In this document: positions 17,508 through 26,199 of the stretch, in pieces | Position numbering within the stretch: the stretch's first letter is position 1 | How the letters are laid out: every line of letters begins with the position of its first letter | From: an uncultured Sphingobacteriaceae bacterium | GTDB lineage: Bacteria; Bacteroidota; Bacteroidia; Sphingobacteriales; Sphingobacteriaceae | Assembly (NCBI GenBank): GCA_946480915.1 | Contig: CAMLLO010000027.1 | Span: forward strand, 1 to 59,060 | DNA: 59,060 bases | Reading direction: 5' to 3' | The notes under the pieces: model-generated | Database searches by the model: none | What the model was told of the DNA's origin: nothing | The model's input: the letters and a program-made list of their open reading frames with translations, nothing else | Program-made: the position numbers and the translations under genes

Positions 17508-17593
17508 GAATCAATACTAAACTTAAAGCACCCTGAGGTCTTAACTACAAAAGTAACTGCCAACTAACCATTAGTCACTCTTCGAAGATATTT

Positions 17594-17624
17594 TTTGGTG
17601 CTTTCCTAGTTTTTACTACTTTTA
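17594..17624 (+). promoter_or_regulatory. Bacteroidota-type promoter of tRNA-Ala
   Basis: TTTG at 17594-17597, a 19-bp spacer and TACTTTTA at 17617-17624 fit the Bacteroidota primary sigma consensus TTTG-N19-TAnnTTTG with one mismatch. The tRNA begins 10 bp further on. Confidence 0.65.
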
Positions 17625-17633
17625 CGCCCTCAA

Positions 17634-17708
<75 letters not shown>

Positions 17709-17719
17709 CCTCGATAATT

Positions 17720-17754
17720 AGGCTTTTAGATATCAATCTAAAAGCCTTTTTTTT
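17720..17754 (+). terminator. Rho-independent terminator of tRNA-Ala
   Basis: AGGCTTTTAGAT (17720-17731) pairs perfectly with ATCTAAAAGCCT (17736-17747), followed by a run of eight T. Confidence 0.85.
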
Positions 17755-18309
17755 GGTACAAAGTAAGCATTTGAAGATGTGATAAGTTAGCATCACTTAG
17801 CTCAATGATTGGCTATGCCTAAGGCAATTGCTATTCCCCGCTGGTGAGAACAGTGGTTAAGCATTTTTCCATTGCCTTAAACGATTTTGGGATGTCCAGG
17901 CTCCTACCTGGCAGGGGACCTGTTCGAGACAAGTTCGGACCAAGTCCACTAAGTAGTGGACTTGGTCCGAACCTGGTACCTATTTGGTAGCGCTCATTCC
18001 CATAAGAGGCACTGCTTTTTTCGTACCTTATCTTATTCAAATCTGAGGCAAATTCTACGCGATGTCCTGACAGCTCGTCTGGGCTTTTTTACTTCCTTAC
18101 ATTTTACATGCAAGAAAGGAAAAAATCGAGAACATCCACAACTTTTGGGTCAGATCCCTTTTAGTCATTTTGCTTCTGTTCTGCACGATTCCAAATAACC
18201 TGGGATTTTTTCCGGATACTAACCCAATTGATGAACAGAATTATAACTCATTATTACTATTCATTTGTTAATCAAAAAACAGCATCAATTGCTTTTTTCT
18301 GGTTTAAGA
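17755..18309. other. Intergenic region without a convincing gene
   Basis: About 550 bp between tRNA-Ala and the GH-A lipoprotein gene. It holds the long hairpin at 17933-17972, preceded by a smaller inverted repeat (CCAGG...CCTGG near 17897-17911). Open frames here run through the hairpin in both directions and look accidental. Nothing else was recognised. Confidence 0.5.
17933..17972. repeat. Perfect 18-bp inverted repeat with 4-nt loop
   Basis: The left arm 17933-17950 (GTTCGGACCAAGTCCACT) and right arm 17955-17972 are exact reverse complements around AAGT. There is no T-run on either side, so a terminator is unlikely. A small palindromic mobile repeat, a protein binding site or an RNA structure are possible. 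Confidence 0.8.
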
Positions 18310-19668
18310 TTATACTCCAGGTGTAAGATACACGCGGTATCCATATAGAGTACTTGTAACATTTACAGGCACTGTTATAGAACCGTTTGACACCGTATAG
18401 GTTACCGTAGAAACCGTTGTAGGGCCCGAAACAGCTGTATCTTTATTGGTCCACGGTACATAGGCCACCACAGCTTTTACCCTGCTTCCGAAGAAGGAAG
18501 GGATCCCGCTTATAACTACATTTACTGTTCCCGTATTGTTACCTCCAAGGCAAATGCTCGAATATCGTGCGTTTGCATCTACACAAGCGAAGCCGTCAAG
18601 GCCATCGCTTTTATCATTAGGAGGCGTTACATTTACCATGTTCCCCGTCATGTCTCCATACCACTTGTAAAACCACCAACCACCACCTGCAACATTGTTG
18701 TTGGCGACCAGGCTTCCAAGCCTTCCAGGCAAGGCTGTAAACCACCACGAGATACAGGCACTGCTTACCTTTTTACGCTCAAATTTGGCTATAAAAGGCG
18801 CCGATGTGCCCGGGCAGCCCTCATAAGCTTTCGTGGAATGACAATATTCATTAATACTGATAAGTCTTGGGGATATGCCAAGACTGGTCTCCAGCGCCTT
18901 GTAAGTATTTATATTGTTGATTACATTTTGGCTGCCTCCTAACTCATGCCAGGATATAATGTCTGGAAGGCAGTTGTTATTCTTACAATAGGTAAGGAAT
19001 GTACTCATTTGATTTGGGCCATAGTAGGAGTAAGACGGGCCGATAATTTTAGCTCCCGGATCAAGAGAGCGAATCTTGGCATACGTTTGCTTCCATAGAA
19101 AGCTGTTGAAGTCTCCGTTTGCGGAATTCCATGTTCCCCCCGGCTCGTTCCAAATTTCATAACCATAAATATTAGTGAGCCCTGATGCTTTTTTATCATT
19201 GATAAGCGAGGTCACCTGGTTCAGCCAGCTCGTCATACCCGGCCATGTATAAGGCCAGTTTGGTAGCATATCCGCCAATCGCAACATAACCTTTCCGGTT
19301 GTTGTGCTGATCCTGCTGGCAACGGGTAGACCAGCGCCAAAAGGTTGCTGATGCCCTGTACCGGCCCGGCCTGGTTGAGTAAATACATTTGGATTAAGAG
19401 GCTTGATCAGATTCTTCTCAGGGGTGGGCAGGTTTTCTGTTACGCCATACAAAGAACCGCTGGCACAATGGGTAACAGACCTTAATGTGCTTGACAGATT
19501 TACTCCCAGGGTATAAACTGCTTTTAACTGAGGTTCTGACGCAACCTTTTCAGATGCAGGCTCCTTAGAGCAATTACCGAAGGCCAACAAGAAGCTCAGT
19601 ATAAAACAGGCCCTTACTAGCGGATGCAAAGTCGGAAAATGAAACAGACTTAATGGATTTTTTTTCAT
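18310..19668 (-). CDS. GH-A clan glycoside hydrolase lipoprotein
   Basis: A 452-aa lipoprotein (lipobox AFGNC, Cys33) with the features of a (beta/alpha)8 glycoside hydrolase of clan GH-A, reminiscent of GH39. EIWNEPGGTW supplies the acid/base Glu175 after the usual Asn, and LISINEYCH supplies Glu274 as the nucleophile candidate. Further barrel pieces are LRSLDPGAKIIGPSY-like and DIISWHELGG. The last ~80 residues form a separate beta domain ending GYRVYLTPGV. It is not close to the SusCD locus and is not in an operon. The substrate is unknown; family assignment within the clan is uncertain. Confidence 0.75.
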   Translation of the reverse strand: MKKNPLSLFHFPTLHPLVRACFILSFLLAFGNCSKEPASEKVASEPQLKAVYTLGVNLSSTLRSVTHCASGSLYGVTENLPTPEKNLIKPLNPNVFTQPGRAGTGHQQPFGAGLPVASRISTTTGKVMLRLADMLPNWPYTWPGMTSWLNQVTSLINDKKASGLTNIYGYEIWNEPGGTWNSANGDFNSFLWKQTYAKIRSLDPGAKIIGPSYSYYGPNQMSTFLTYCKNNNCLPDIISWHELGGSQNVINNINTYKALETSLGISPRLISINEYCHSTKAYEGCPGTSAPFIAKFERKKVSSACISWWFTALPGRLGSLVANNNVAGGGWWFYKWYGDMTGNMVNVTPPNDKSDGLDGFACVDANARYSSICLGGNNTGTVNVVISGIPSFFGSRVKAVVAYVPWTNKDTAVSGPTTVSTVTYTVSNGSITVPVNVTSTLYGYRVYLTPGV

Positions 19669-20109
19669 GGTTTTAACTGCTTAGTTAATAATTAGTTAGT
19701 TGGACAATTGTAAAAAAAGAGAGGCCTATAAGGAGGGCTTAAATAGTTATTTTGTGGATGCAAATGTTCATTAATGTGGCTTTGTCAGTACCGAGAGAGA
19801 ATTACAGATCTGGATAGTATCAATCCGAGAAATTCGACTTTACCATAATTAGGAAACTATAGTAAACTGAACCTGATCCCGTTCTTTTCGAACTGAGAAA
19901 GAGACGCAGACGGAAGATTTAAGGATATGCTGCTGAAAAGGTCTGGCGGGGAACCATAACACGATTTCAACTTTTAGAAAGGACAACAAAAGAGACTTAA
20001 TGAAAGTAATTAAGTCATGTAAAGAAGTTATGGATAGTTCGGACTAAAAAAGGAGCTAAGAATGGACGGTGGGGCTCACCTAATTATTTTTTCAACCTGG
20101 ATAAATTTT
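19669..20109. other. Intergenic region without a gene
   Basis: About 440 bp between the GH-A lipoprotein gene start and the small gene at 20110. It must include the promoter of the glycosidase gene near its left edge. No RNA, repeat or credible reading frame was seen. Confidence 0.5.
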
Positions 20110-20343
20110 TCAATCTATTTTAGAGGTTTTTTTTTCAGGTTTTATTTCATCGATCTCGGCAGGATTTTCTGGTACGTCTTCTTCGAAATCGTCATCTGAT
20201 AAGGGGTTAATGAAATTTTCATCTTCATCGACTTCGGGAGCATTTATGAGGTCATAAATCATCCAAAGCAACCCGATTATCATTATAGAAATTAATATTT
20301 GCATAGATTTTCTTTCTACGGCTCTCCCTTTTAAAAAGTTCAA
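20110..20343 (-). CDS. Small single-pass membrane protein, hypothetical
   Basis: A 77-aa protein with one N-terminal membrane helix (MQILISIMIIGLLWMIYDLI, about residues 14-33) and a very acidic tail (DEDENFINPLSDDDFEEDVP) ending in lysines. The function is unknown. The start might instead be the internal Met at residue 14. Several small genes on the same strand follow upstream (20434-21257). Confidence 0.5.
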   Translation of the reverse strand: MNFLKGRAVERKSMQILISIMIIGLLWMIYDLINAPEVDEDENFINPLSDDDFEEDVPENPAEIDEIKPEKKTSKID

Positions 20344-20433
20344 GGTAAATATAGAAAGTGTTAAATGCTAATAATCTGTAAAAATTTATCATTTCAAGAT
20401 AGCTTAAGTATCCTGAGTTAATGCTATTGAGTA

Positions 20434-20691
20434 TTACATTCTAAATCTTAACGATACCGATCTGCCAAGGGCCTGAACAAATTCCGGATCGAGCGAAGGT
20501 CCGCCTTTTTGGATCCAAACTTTCCGGTCATCTTTCTCTAAATCAATTGTTTCTCCGTTCAATACTATCTGAAGTTCGGTAGTTGCTTTATTTATGGCAG
20601 AGCTATTATTTATGTAGTAAACATAGTCCTTGTCATTATATGTAATTCTCATTGGTAGTGCCATCTTTCTATCTACGCTTTTCATCATCAA
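20434..20691 (-). CDS. Hypothetical protein
   Basis: An 85-aa basic, soluble protein. The pattern (RKMALPMRITYNDKDYVYYI, then LQIVLNGETIDLEKDDRKVW) suggests a small beta domain. No family was recognised. It is preceded by a strong bidirectional-looking terminator at 20786-20818. Confidence 0.5.
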   Translation of the reverse strand: MMMKSVDRKMALPMRITYNDKDYVYYINNSSAINKATTELQIVLNGETIDLEKDDRKVWIQKGGPSLDPEFVQALGRSVSLRFRM

Positions 20692-20785
20692 TTGTTCTAA
20701 CGAATATATTGCTCCTTTCTTCTCTTTGGATTGATTAGTTTTTCAATAAATATCCACATCCATTATATATCAACACTTTAAAAAA

Positions 20786-20818
20786 AAAATAGTCCCGCTT
20801 GTTAGCGGGACTATTTTT
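20786..20818. terminator. Strong bidirectional Rho-independent terminator
   Basis: AAAATAGTCCCGC (20786-20798) pairs with GCGGGACTATTTT (20805-20817) around TTGTTA, with A- and T-runs on both sides. It probably ends the leftward transcript of the 20882-21257 genes. Confidence 0.8.
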
Positions 20819-20881
20819 TCTTGTTGTTTAACTGAGGGAAAAAGAACGAGTGTGTAATTTTCTTAGGTAGAAGAAATTTTG

Positions 20882-21043
20882 TTAAGCAACCTGCAATCCG
20901 TCATCAGAATTTGGTCGTAAAGTTTTAATTATATTATCCTTGGTAGATTTTAAAGCGTTAAGCTCTTTGGATAGAATATTCAATAGTTGTTTGTCGAATC
21001 TTTCGCTCAATTTAATGATAGTGGTTTTGCTCTGCTTTTTCAT
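20882..21043 (-). CDS. Small basic protein, hypothetical
   Basis: A 53-aa frame beginning MKKQSKTTIIKLSERFDKQL and continuing with an amphipathic helix (LLNILSKELNALKSTKDNII). It is 19 bp downstream of the 64-aa gene on the same strand and just upstream of a terminator, so the pair reads like a short operon. The N-terminus resembles the first strand of a ribbon-helix-helix regulator, but this is only a resemblance. Confidence 0.45.
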   Translation of the reverse strand: MKKQSKTTIIKLSERFDKQLLNILSKELNALKSTKDNIIKTLRPNSDDGLQVA

Positions 21044-21062
21044 ATTTTGCGTTTTTAGGTTG

Positions 21063-21257
21063 TTAGCTATTGTCTTCTTTTTCCGTCTCGTCAGAATCGC
21101 TTAAATTGTTTTTCCTGCGCTCTGCTTCATGTTTCTGGCGTAAAAGCTGCTCTACGTCTCTTTTGTCCTCTGCGTTTTCAGGATTTGATGGGTTCTCCCA
21201 ATCCTGACCTTTTTTTGCAGATTCATTCGGAATCTTAATTTTATTAACTACTGTCAT
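21063..21257 (-). CDS. Small hydrophilic protein, hypothetical
   Basis: A 64-aa, highly charged protein (IPNESAKKGQDWENPSNPEN, then RDVEQLLRQKHEAERRKNNL) without hydrophobic core segments. It is probably intrinsically disordered or a coil. It lies first in a probable two-gene unit with 20882-21043. The function is unknown. Confidence 0.45.
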   Translation of the reverse strand: MTVVNKIKIPNESAKKGQDWENPSNPENAEDKRDVEQLLRQKHEAERRKNNLSDSDETEKEDNS

Positions 21258-21568
21258 TTTGTTTCGTTAATCTGAGACTATATAGACCATTATCGTACCA
21301 ATTATTTTCCAAAATCTTTTTAAAAGCTCTTTTATAGCTTTAAATGCAGCTTTTTTGAAGATAATTTTTAAATGGCTGTCGAAATTTGAATTGAAAAACA
21401 GGTATTGAATTCATACATTTTGTATTTCTTAGCCAAGAATTGTCATACAATTGTATACAGTTTAGGACGAAAGATTTTAAATGTGAATATTTTAAGGGAA
21501 GGGGAATTCTCAAAAACTTTAGTTTTGTATATTGCTCAGGAGTTTTAATCTAAATTCATATCTGTTAA
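21258..21568. other. Divergent promoter region upstream of parE
   Basis: About 310 bp between the leftward small-gene unit and parE. It contains a perfect 12-bp palindrome ATACAATTGTAT at 21445-21456, a possible operator. No gene was seen. Confidence 0.4.
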
Positions 21569-23464
21569 ATGGCCGAAGTTAATTATAGTGAAGACAGCAT
21601 ACGTTCCCTCGATTGGAAAGAACACATCCGTTTACGACCGGGTATGTATATCGGAAAACTGGGCGATGGCTCAGCATATGACGACGGAATTTATGTTTTG
21701 CTAAAAGAAATCGTAGATAACTCTATTGATGAGTTTGTGATGGGGGCCGGTCGGAGTATTGATATTACGATCTCTGATCATAAGGTTTCTGTGCGCGATT
21801 ATGGACGTGGAATACCCCTTGGGAAGGTTGTTGATTGTGTGTCTAAAATAAATACGGGTGGAAAATACGACTCGAAGGCTTTTCAGAAATCAGTAGGATT
21901 AAATGGTGTGGGTACAAAGGCAGTAAATGCTTTATCTGCAACATTTGTGGTGCAGTCCTATCGGGATGGTAAAACTAAAATTGCCGAATTCCAAAAAGGC
22001 GAGGTGATTCGTGACGAACCGGAGAAAGATACTACACAACGAAACGGGACGGCCATATCCTTCATCCCCGATGAGACAATTTTCAGACATTACCGTTTTA
22101 TTCCTGAGTTCATCGAAAATATGATTTGGAATTATGTATTCCTGAATTCGGGCCTCACTATAAATTTTAACGGACAGAAGTTCTTTTCTGAAAAAGGTCT
22201 GCATGATTTATTAGAGAAAAATACTGACGCTCAAAACATACGCTATCCGATCATTCATTTAAAAGCGGAAGATATAGAGGTAGCCATGACCCACGGCCAG
22301 CAATACGGAGAAGAGTATTATTCGTTTGTGAACGGGCAGCACACTACGCAGGGCGGAACCCATCAGGCAGCCTTTCGCGAAGCCGTGGTTAAAACAGTTC
22401 GCGAATTCTATAAAAAGGAGTTCGATGCTTCTGATATCAGAGCCTCTATCGTCGCGGCAGTGGCCATTAAAGTTCAGGAGCCGGTTTTCGAATCGCAGAC
22501 AAAAACGAAACTTGGTTCTCAGAATATCGGCCCTGAAGGACCTTCTGTTCGGGCTTTCGTAGTCGATTTTTTAAAGAAAGCTCTGGATGATTATCTTCAT
22601 AAGCAACCCCAAACCGCCGATGCCCTATTAAAACGTATCCTTCAGTCGGAACGCGAGCGTAAGGATATTGCCGGAATAAAAAAACTTGCGAACGAACGGG
22701 CAAAAAAAGCCTCCCTTCATAATAGAAAATTACGCGATTGTAAGCTTCATTTTGACGATGCACATGAGCGCAAGCAGGAAACAACCTTGTTTATCACCGA
22801 GGGTGATTCGGCCAGTGGTTCTATTACAAAGTCACGCGATGTGATGACCCAGGCTGTTTTTAGTTTAAAGGGTAAACCTTTAAACTGTTTTAGTCTCACT
22901 AAAAAGGTCGTATATGAAAATGAAGAGTTTAATCTGCTCCAGCATGCTTTGAATATTGAGGACGGCCTGGAAGGGTTGCGCTACAATAATATAGTGATTG
23001 CTACTGATGCTGATGTGGATGGTATGCACATCAGGTTATTAATGATGACCTTCTTTTTGCAATTCTTTCCTGATCTGGTAAAAGCAGGACATGTTTCTAT
23101 TTTGCAAACTCCCTTGTTTAGGGTGAGAAATAAGAAGGAGACCATTTATTGTTATAATGAAGAAGAGAAAAATCGAGCGATAGAAAAACTTGGTGCCAAA
23201 CCTGAGATTACTCGATTTAAAGGTCTGGGAGAGATTTCCCCGGATGAATTTGGCTTATTCATAGGTAAAGACATTCGTCTGGAACCCGTAATTCTTAAAG
23301 ATGCGAATATCCACTCTTTACTGGAATATTTTATGGGTAAGAACACTCCCGACAGACAGCAGCACATTGTGAAAAACTTGAGGGTTGAGAAAGATGATTC
23401 TCAAGCAGCGGCAAGTGTCGAATCAATTACGGGTGAGAGCGAGGAAGATAACTTCGCAGCCTGA
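21569..23464 (+). CDS. parE: DNA topoisomerase IV subunit B
   Basis: A 631-aa ATPase subunit of the type II topoisomerase that unlinks daughter chromosomes; its partner is ParC, encoded at 33016. The GHKL ATP site is visible as [21 protein letters not shown] and [14 protein letters not shown]. The TOPRIM domain supplies [10 protein letters not shown] and the metal-binding DADVDGMH. The length is short compared with GyrB (which carries an insertion) and matches Bacteroidota ParE. The C-terminal ~30 residues are acidic. It lies 9.5 kb from parC on the same strand rather than in one operon. Confidence 0.93.
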   Translation: MAEVNYSEDSIRSLDWKEHIRLRPGMYIGKLGDGSAYDDGIYVLLKEIVDNSIDEFVMGAGRSIDITISDHKVSVRDYGRGIPLGKVVDCVSKINTGGKYDSKAFQKSVGLNGVGTKAVNALSATFVVQSYRDGKTKIAEFQKGEVIRDEPEKDTTQRNGTAISFIPDETIFRHYRFIPEFIENMIWNYVFLNSGLTINFNGQKFFSEKGLHDLLEKNTDAQNIRYPIIHLKAEDIEVAMTHGQQYGEEYYSFVNGQHTTQGGTHQAAFREAVVKTVREFYKKEFDASDIRASIVAAVAIKVQEPVFESQTKTKLGSQNIGPEGPSVRAFVVDFLKKALDDYLHKQPQTADALLKRILQSERERKDIAGIKKLANERAKKASLHNRKLRDCKLHFDDAHERKQETTLFITEGDSASGSITKSRDVMTQAVFSLKGKPLNCFSLTKKVVYENEEFNLLQHALNIEDGLEGLRYNNIVIATDADVDGMHIRLLMMTFFLQFFPDLVKAGHVSILQTPLFRVRNKKETIYCYNEEEKNRAIEKLGAKPEITRFKGLGEISPDEFGLFIGKDIRLEPVILKDANIHSLLEYFMGKNTPDRQQHIVKNLRVEKDDSQAAASVESITGESEEDNFAA

Positions 23465-23711
23465 ACAATGTAAAATAATCTAAACGGCGGCGAGCTAAAA
23501 AAAACATGATTTGGCGGCTCTCTTCCACCTCTTCTTAGGTAAGATTACTGGAAAAAAACCGCTCTAACGCCCGCTTCTTGTTTAATAAAGATTTTATTGA
23601 ACCGGGGTTTGTGAATTTTGATAATTTGGATTTAATAAATATGCAAACAAAGCTAAAGCAATTTGCTTTATCTCAAATCTGAATGTTAAATATCTCAATA
23701 TCAACACTGTC

Positions 23712-24509
23712 ATGAAAAAAGCCTTTCTCGTATTTAGTCTTTGCCTGTTTGTCGCACCTTTATTTGCACAGGAGTGGATAGACAAACATTTAAAAAATTC
23801 TCCCCGTCACCAGGAATGGATCCAAACAAAAGCGGGCGACCGAACAGTGCATTCTTTTATAACTTATCCCGAGGTAAGTAAAAAAGTTCCTGTTATAATT
23901 GTTATCCACGAAAATAAAGGTTTAAATGACTGGGCCAGAAGTGTAACAGATCAGCTTGCCGAAGCTGGTTATATCGCAATTGCGCCCGACCTGCTCTCGG
24001 GTATGGGGCCCGGCGGAGGTAAAACATCCGACTTTAAAACTTCTGATGACGCAACTAAGGCAATATATGCTTTAAAGCAGGAGCAGGTTACCTCGGATTT
24101 AAACAGTGTATTTAATTACGCGAAGAAAATTCCAGCTGCAAATGGAAAGGTTGTTGTTGTTGGGTTCTGCTGGGGCGGAGGTCAGGCATTTAGCTATGCA
24201 GTTAATCAGCCAGGGCTAGAGGCTGCATTAGTTTTTTACGGTACAGGTATTACAGATCCAGCTTTAGCTGCAAAGATAAAAGCGCCTGTGTACGGTTTTT
24301 ATGGCGGAAACGATCAGCGTGTTAATGCTACTATTCCCGAGTCGGAGAAGGCAATGAAGGAGGCCGGCAAAAGATATGAGTACAAAATTTATGATGCAGC
24401 CGGGCATGGGTTTTTCCGCGCCGGCGAGGACCCTGAAGAAACAGAGGCTAATCGGAAAGCCCGGGATATGGCTAATGAAAGGATGCTCGAAATATTAAGA
24501 GATATCTAA
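23712..24509 (+). CDS. Secreted dienelactone hydrolase family protein
   Basis: A 265-aa alpha/beta hydrolase with a cleaved signal peptide (ending LFAQ, about residue 20). The catalytic triad of the dienelactone hydrolase family is present: Cys153 in VGFCWGGGQ, Asp201 in GGNDQRV and His232 in AAGHGFFR, with Glu67 in IHENKGL as the extra family residue. The cysteine nucleophile separates it from ordinary serine esterases. The natural substrate is not known. It is a single gene with 246 bp of upstream sequence. Confidence 0.88.
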   Translation: MKKAFLVFSLCLFVAPLFAQEWIDKHLKNSPRHQEWIQTKAGDRTVHSFITYPEVSKKVPVIIVIHENKGLNDWARSVTDQLAEAGYIAIAPDLLSGMGPGGGKTSDFKTSDDATKAIYALKQEQVTSDLNSVFNYAKKIPAANGKVVVVGFCWGGGQAFSYAVNQPGLEAALVFYGTGITDPALAAKIKAPVYGFYGGNDQRVNATIPESEKAMKEAGKRYEYKIYDAAGHGFFRAGEDPEETEANRKARDMANERMLEILRDI

Positions 24510-24594
24510 CGCACATTCATTGGATGAGCATAAGCGCCACTATGGCCCTGAATTCTTAACGAAACATCGCCATCCGGGTAGATGGATTCGAATC

Positions 24595-25068
24595 CTATTG
24601 CACCATTTTATTAGCGCATGTTGAACTGGCGAACGCTTCTGGCTTTGCCTTAAAAACAAATCCCATACTCAAAATATAACCCATCGCTTCATGTAAAGCC
24701 TGGTTAGATTTGAACATTGGATTCGTGTTAATGTCTGCGTGAACCTCAAGGTCTATATCATACAGATCAAGAAGATCGCATAACGCATAAGCTGTTTCAA
24801 TTGATTTTTGAACTTCCATAAGCATTCTCTCTTTAATGCTCATTTTTCGGGTGCTTTTCTCCTGGTGGATGAACATGAATGCACCTTTCTTCTCTCTTAA
24901 AAATACGATTACAGTCGCAAAGTCTGTATAGCTTCCTTTAACCTGGGAATCTGTACCTATGCAAACTTTTAATTTGTTACCAAGATTAGTCTCTCTCCCT
25001 ATGGCCTGCTCGACTTCCTCTAAAATTGGACTCTGAATGATTTCACCACTAAATTTTTTCCAGGTCAT
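24595..25068 (-). CDS. YkuK-type ribonuclease H-like protein
   Basis: A 157-aa cytoplasmic protein of the YkuK (DUF458) family, an RNase H-like fold. Acidic residues that could bind metal are in VCIGTDSQVKGSYTDF near residue 40 and LEVHADINTNPMFKSN near residue 110. The C-terminal stretch GYILSMGFVFKAKPEAFAS is a typical family ending. The biological role of the family is poorly defined. It is convergent with the dienelactone hydrolase gene. Confidence 0.75.
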   Translation of the reverse strand: MTWKKFSGEIIQSPILEEVEQAIGRETNLGNKLKVCIGTDSQVKGSYTDFATVIVFLREKKGAFMFIHQEKSTRKMSIKERMLMEVQKSIETAYALCDLLDLYDIDLEVHADINTNPMFKSNQALHEAMGYILSMGFVFKAKPEAFASSTCANKMVQ

Positions 25069-25294
25069 AAGATTAATTTTTATAAGTACTAATAGACCTT
25101 TATGCCTTCGAGCAATTTATGAGGTCTATTAAAGATAATTCTTTACTAATTAAATGTACATTGTTTTTTTGTTAACATCTTAACAATCAGCCGGTATTGT
25201 AGATGGTATATTAACTAATAACATTTTGAACTGTTTCATCGTACAAGCCACTAATTTTAATTATCTATATATATCTCATTTAAAATTCTCTCAA

Positions 25295-26155
25295 ATGAAA
25301 TTTCAAATCTTTAATGGGCTCCTCGTTCTTTTTTTAATGTTTGGTGCTGCTTCTTGTAAGAAGGATAATGAAAGGGACGAATCCTTAAAAGCCGACACTA
25401 TAAAAGACCTGTCGTACGGAATTTATTCAGAAAATACAATGGATGTTTATCTGCCAGAAGGAAGGACAGACACTACTAAAGTTATCCTCCTGCTGCATGG
25501 TGGCTGGTGGGTTGGAGGTGATAAGGAAGAACTACAAGAGAATGCCGAGTATTTTCAAGACAAGGGGTTTGCTGTGGTTTCTATGAACTATCGTCTTGCG
25601 GGCCCTACCGAGAAAGTTCACCCTGCACAACAGATTGATATTGCTGCGGCTATCAACTATATATCTTCAAAAGCATTTGAATGGAAAGTTTCGCCAGATA
25701 AGTTTGCCCTGGCGGGCGTAAGTGCTGGAGCCCATCTGGCTTTGCTTTATACTTATACCAACAATGTAAATAATAAAGTAAAGACGGTTATTTCTATCTC
25801 AGGACCTACCAATTTTACAGAAGAAATGGATATAACTAATCCGGTGGTTGCGCAGGCCGCAGCTGCACTTAAGTTGTTTTTGGGGAAATCATTTCAGGAA
25901 GATCCGCAGCTATATCTGCAAGCCAGCCCTCTCGCAAGAGCCAGTTCTTTATCTAAACCGACTTTGATTCTGCATGGCTCGGTAGATGGAATTGTGCCTG
26001 TGAAACAGGCAAATGATTTAAATGCAAAGCTAACGCTGCTGAATGTTAAACATCAAATAAATACATATCCCGCAGGACATGAGCTTTTTAATCCAACAAA
26101 TGCCCAGGAGATTCGTGATGTAATTGAGGTGTGGCTAAATGAGAATCTTAAATAA
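25295..26155 (+). CDS. Alpha/beta hydrolase (esterase/lipase) lipoprotein
   Basis: A 286-aa lipoprotein (lipobox FGAASC) of the alpha/beta hydrolase superfamily, similar in layout to BD-FAE-type and carboxylesterase-type enzymes. The oxyanion segment LLHGGWWVGGDKEEL, the nucleophile elbow GVSAGAHLAL (Ser), the acid loop LHGSVDGIVPV (Asp) and the histidine in PAGHELFNP complete the triad. The ATG at 25295 directly starts a lipoprotein signal and is preferred over the in-frame ATG at 25226. It is followed by a strong terminator. The substrate is unknown. Confidence 0.85.
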   Translation: MKFQIFNGLLVLFLMFGAASCKKDNERDESLKADTIKDLSYGIYSENTMDVYLPEGRTDTTKVILLLHGGWWVGGDKEELQENAEYFQDKGFAVVSMNYRLAGPTEKVHPAQQIDIAAAINYISSKAFEWKVSPDKFALAGVSAGAHLALLYTYTNNVNNKVKTVISISGPTNFTEEMDITNPVVAQAAAALKLFLGKSFQEDPQLYLQASPLARASSLSKPTLILHGSVDGIVPVKQANDLNAKLTLLNVKHQINTYPAGHELFNPTNAQEIRDVIEVWLNENLK

Positions 26156-26159
26156 AAAA

Positions 26160-26192
26160 AGAGGGAGATTTTAGTCTCCCTCTTTTTTTTAT
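26160..26192. terminator. Bidirectional Rho-independent terminator
   Basis: AGAGGGAGA pairs with TCTCCCTCT around TTTTAG, with T-runs right and A-runs left. It serves the esterase gene and the convergent oxidoreductase gene. Confidence 0.85.
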
Positions 26193-26199
26193 ACAACTT

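Noticed and set aside
17138..17567. Open frames on both strands over the second RNA-like unit
   Set aside because: The corresponding frames are not preserved in the first copy (16604-16790), while hairpins and terminator are, so RNA is the better explanation.
17831..18040. 69-codon minus-strand frame and an 80-codon plus-strand frame around 17956-18198
   Set aside because: Both run through the long hairpin at 17933-17972 and its flanks, giving low-complexity palindromic peptides; no start signal or similarity supports coding.
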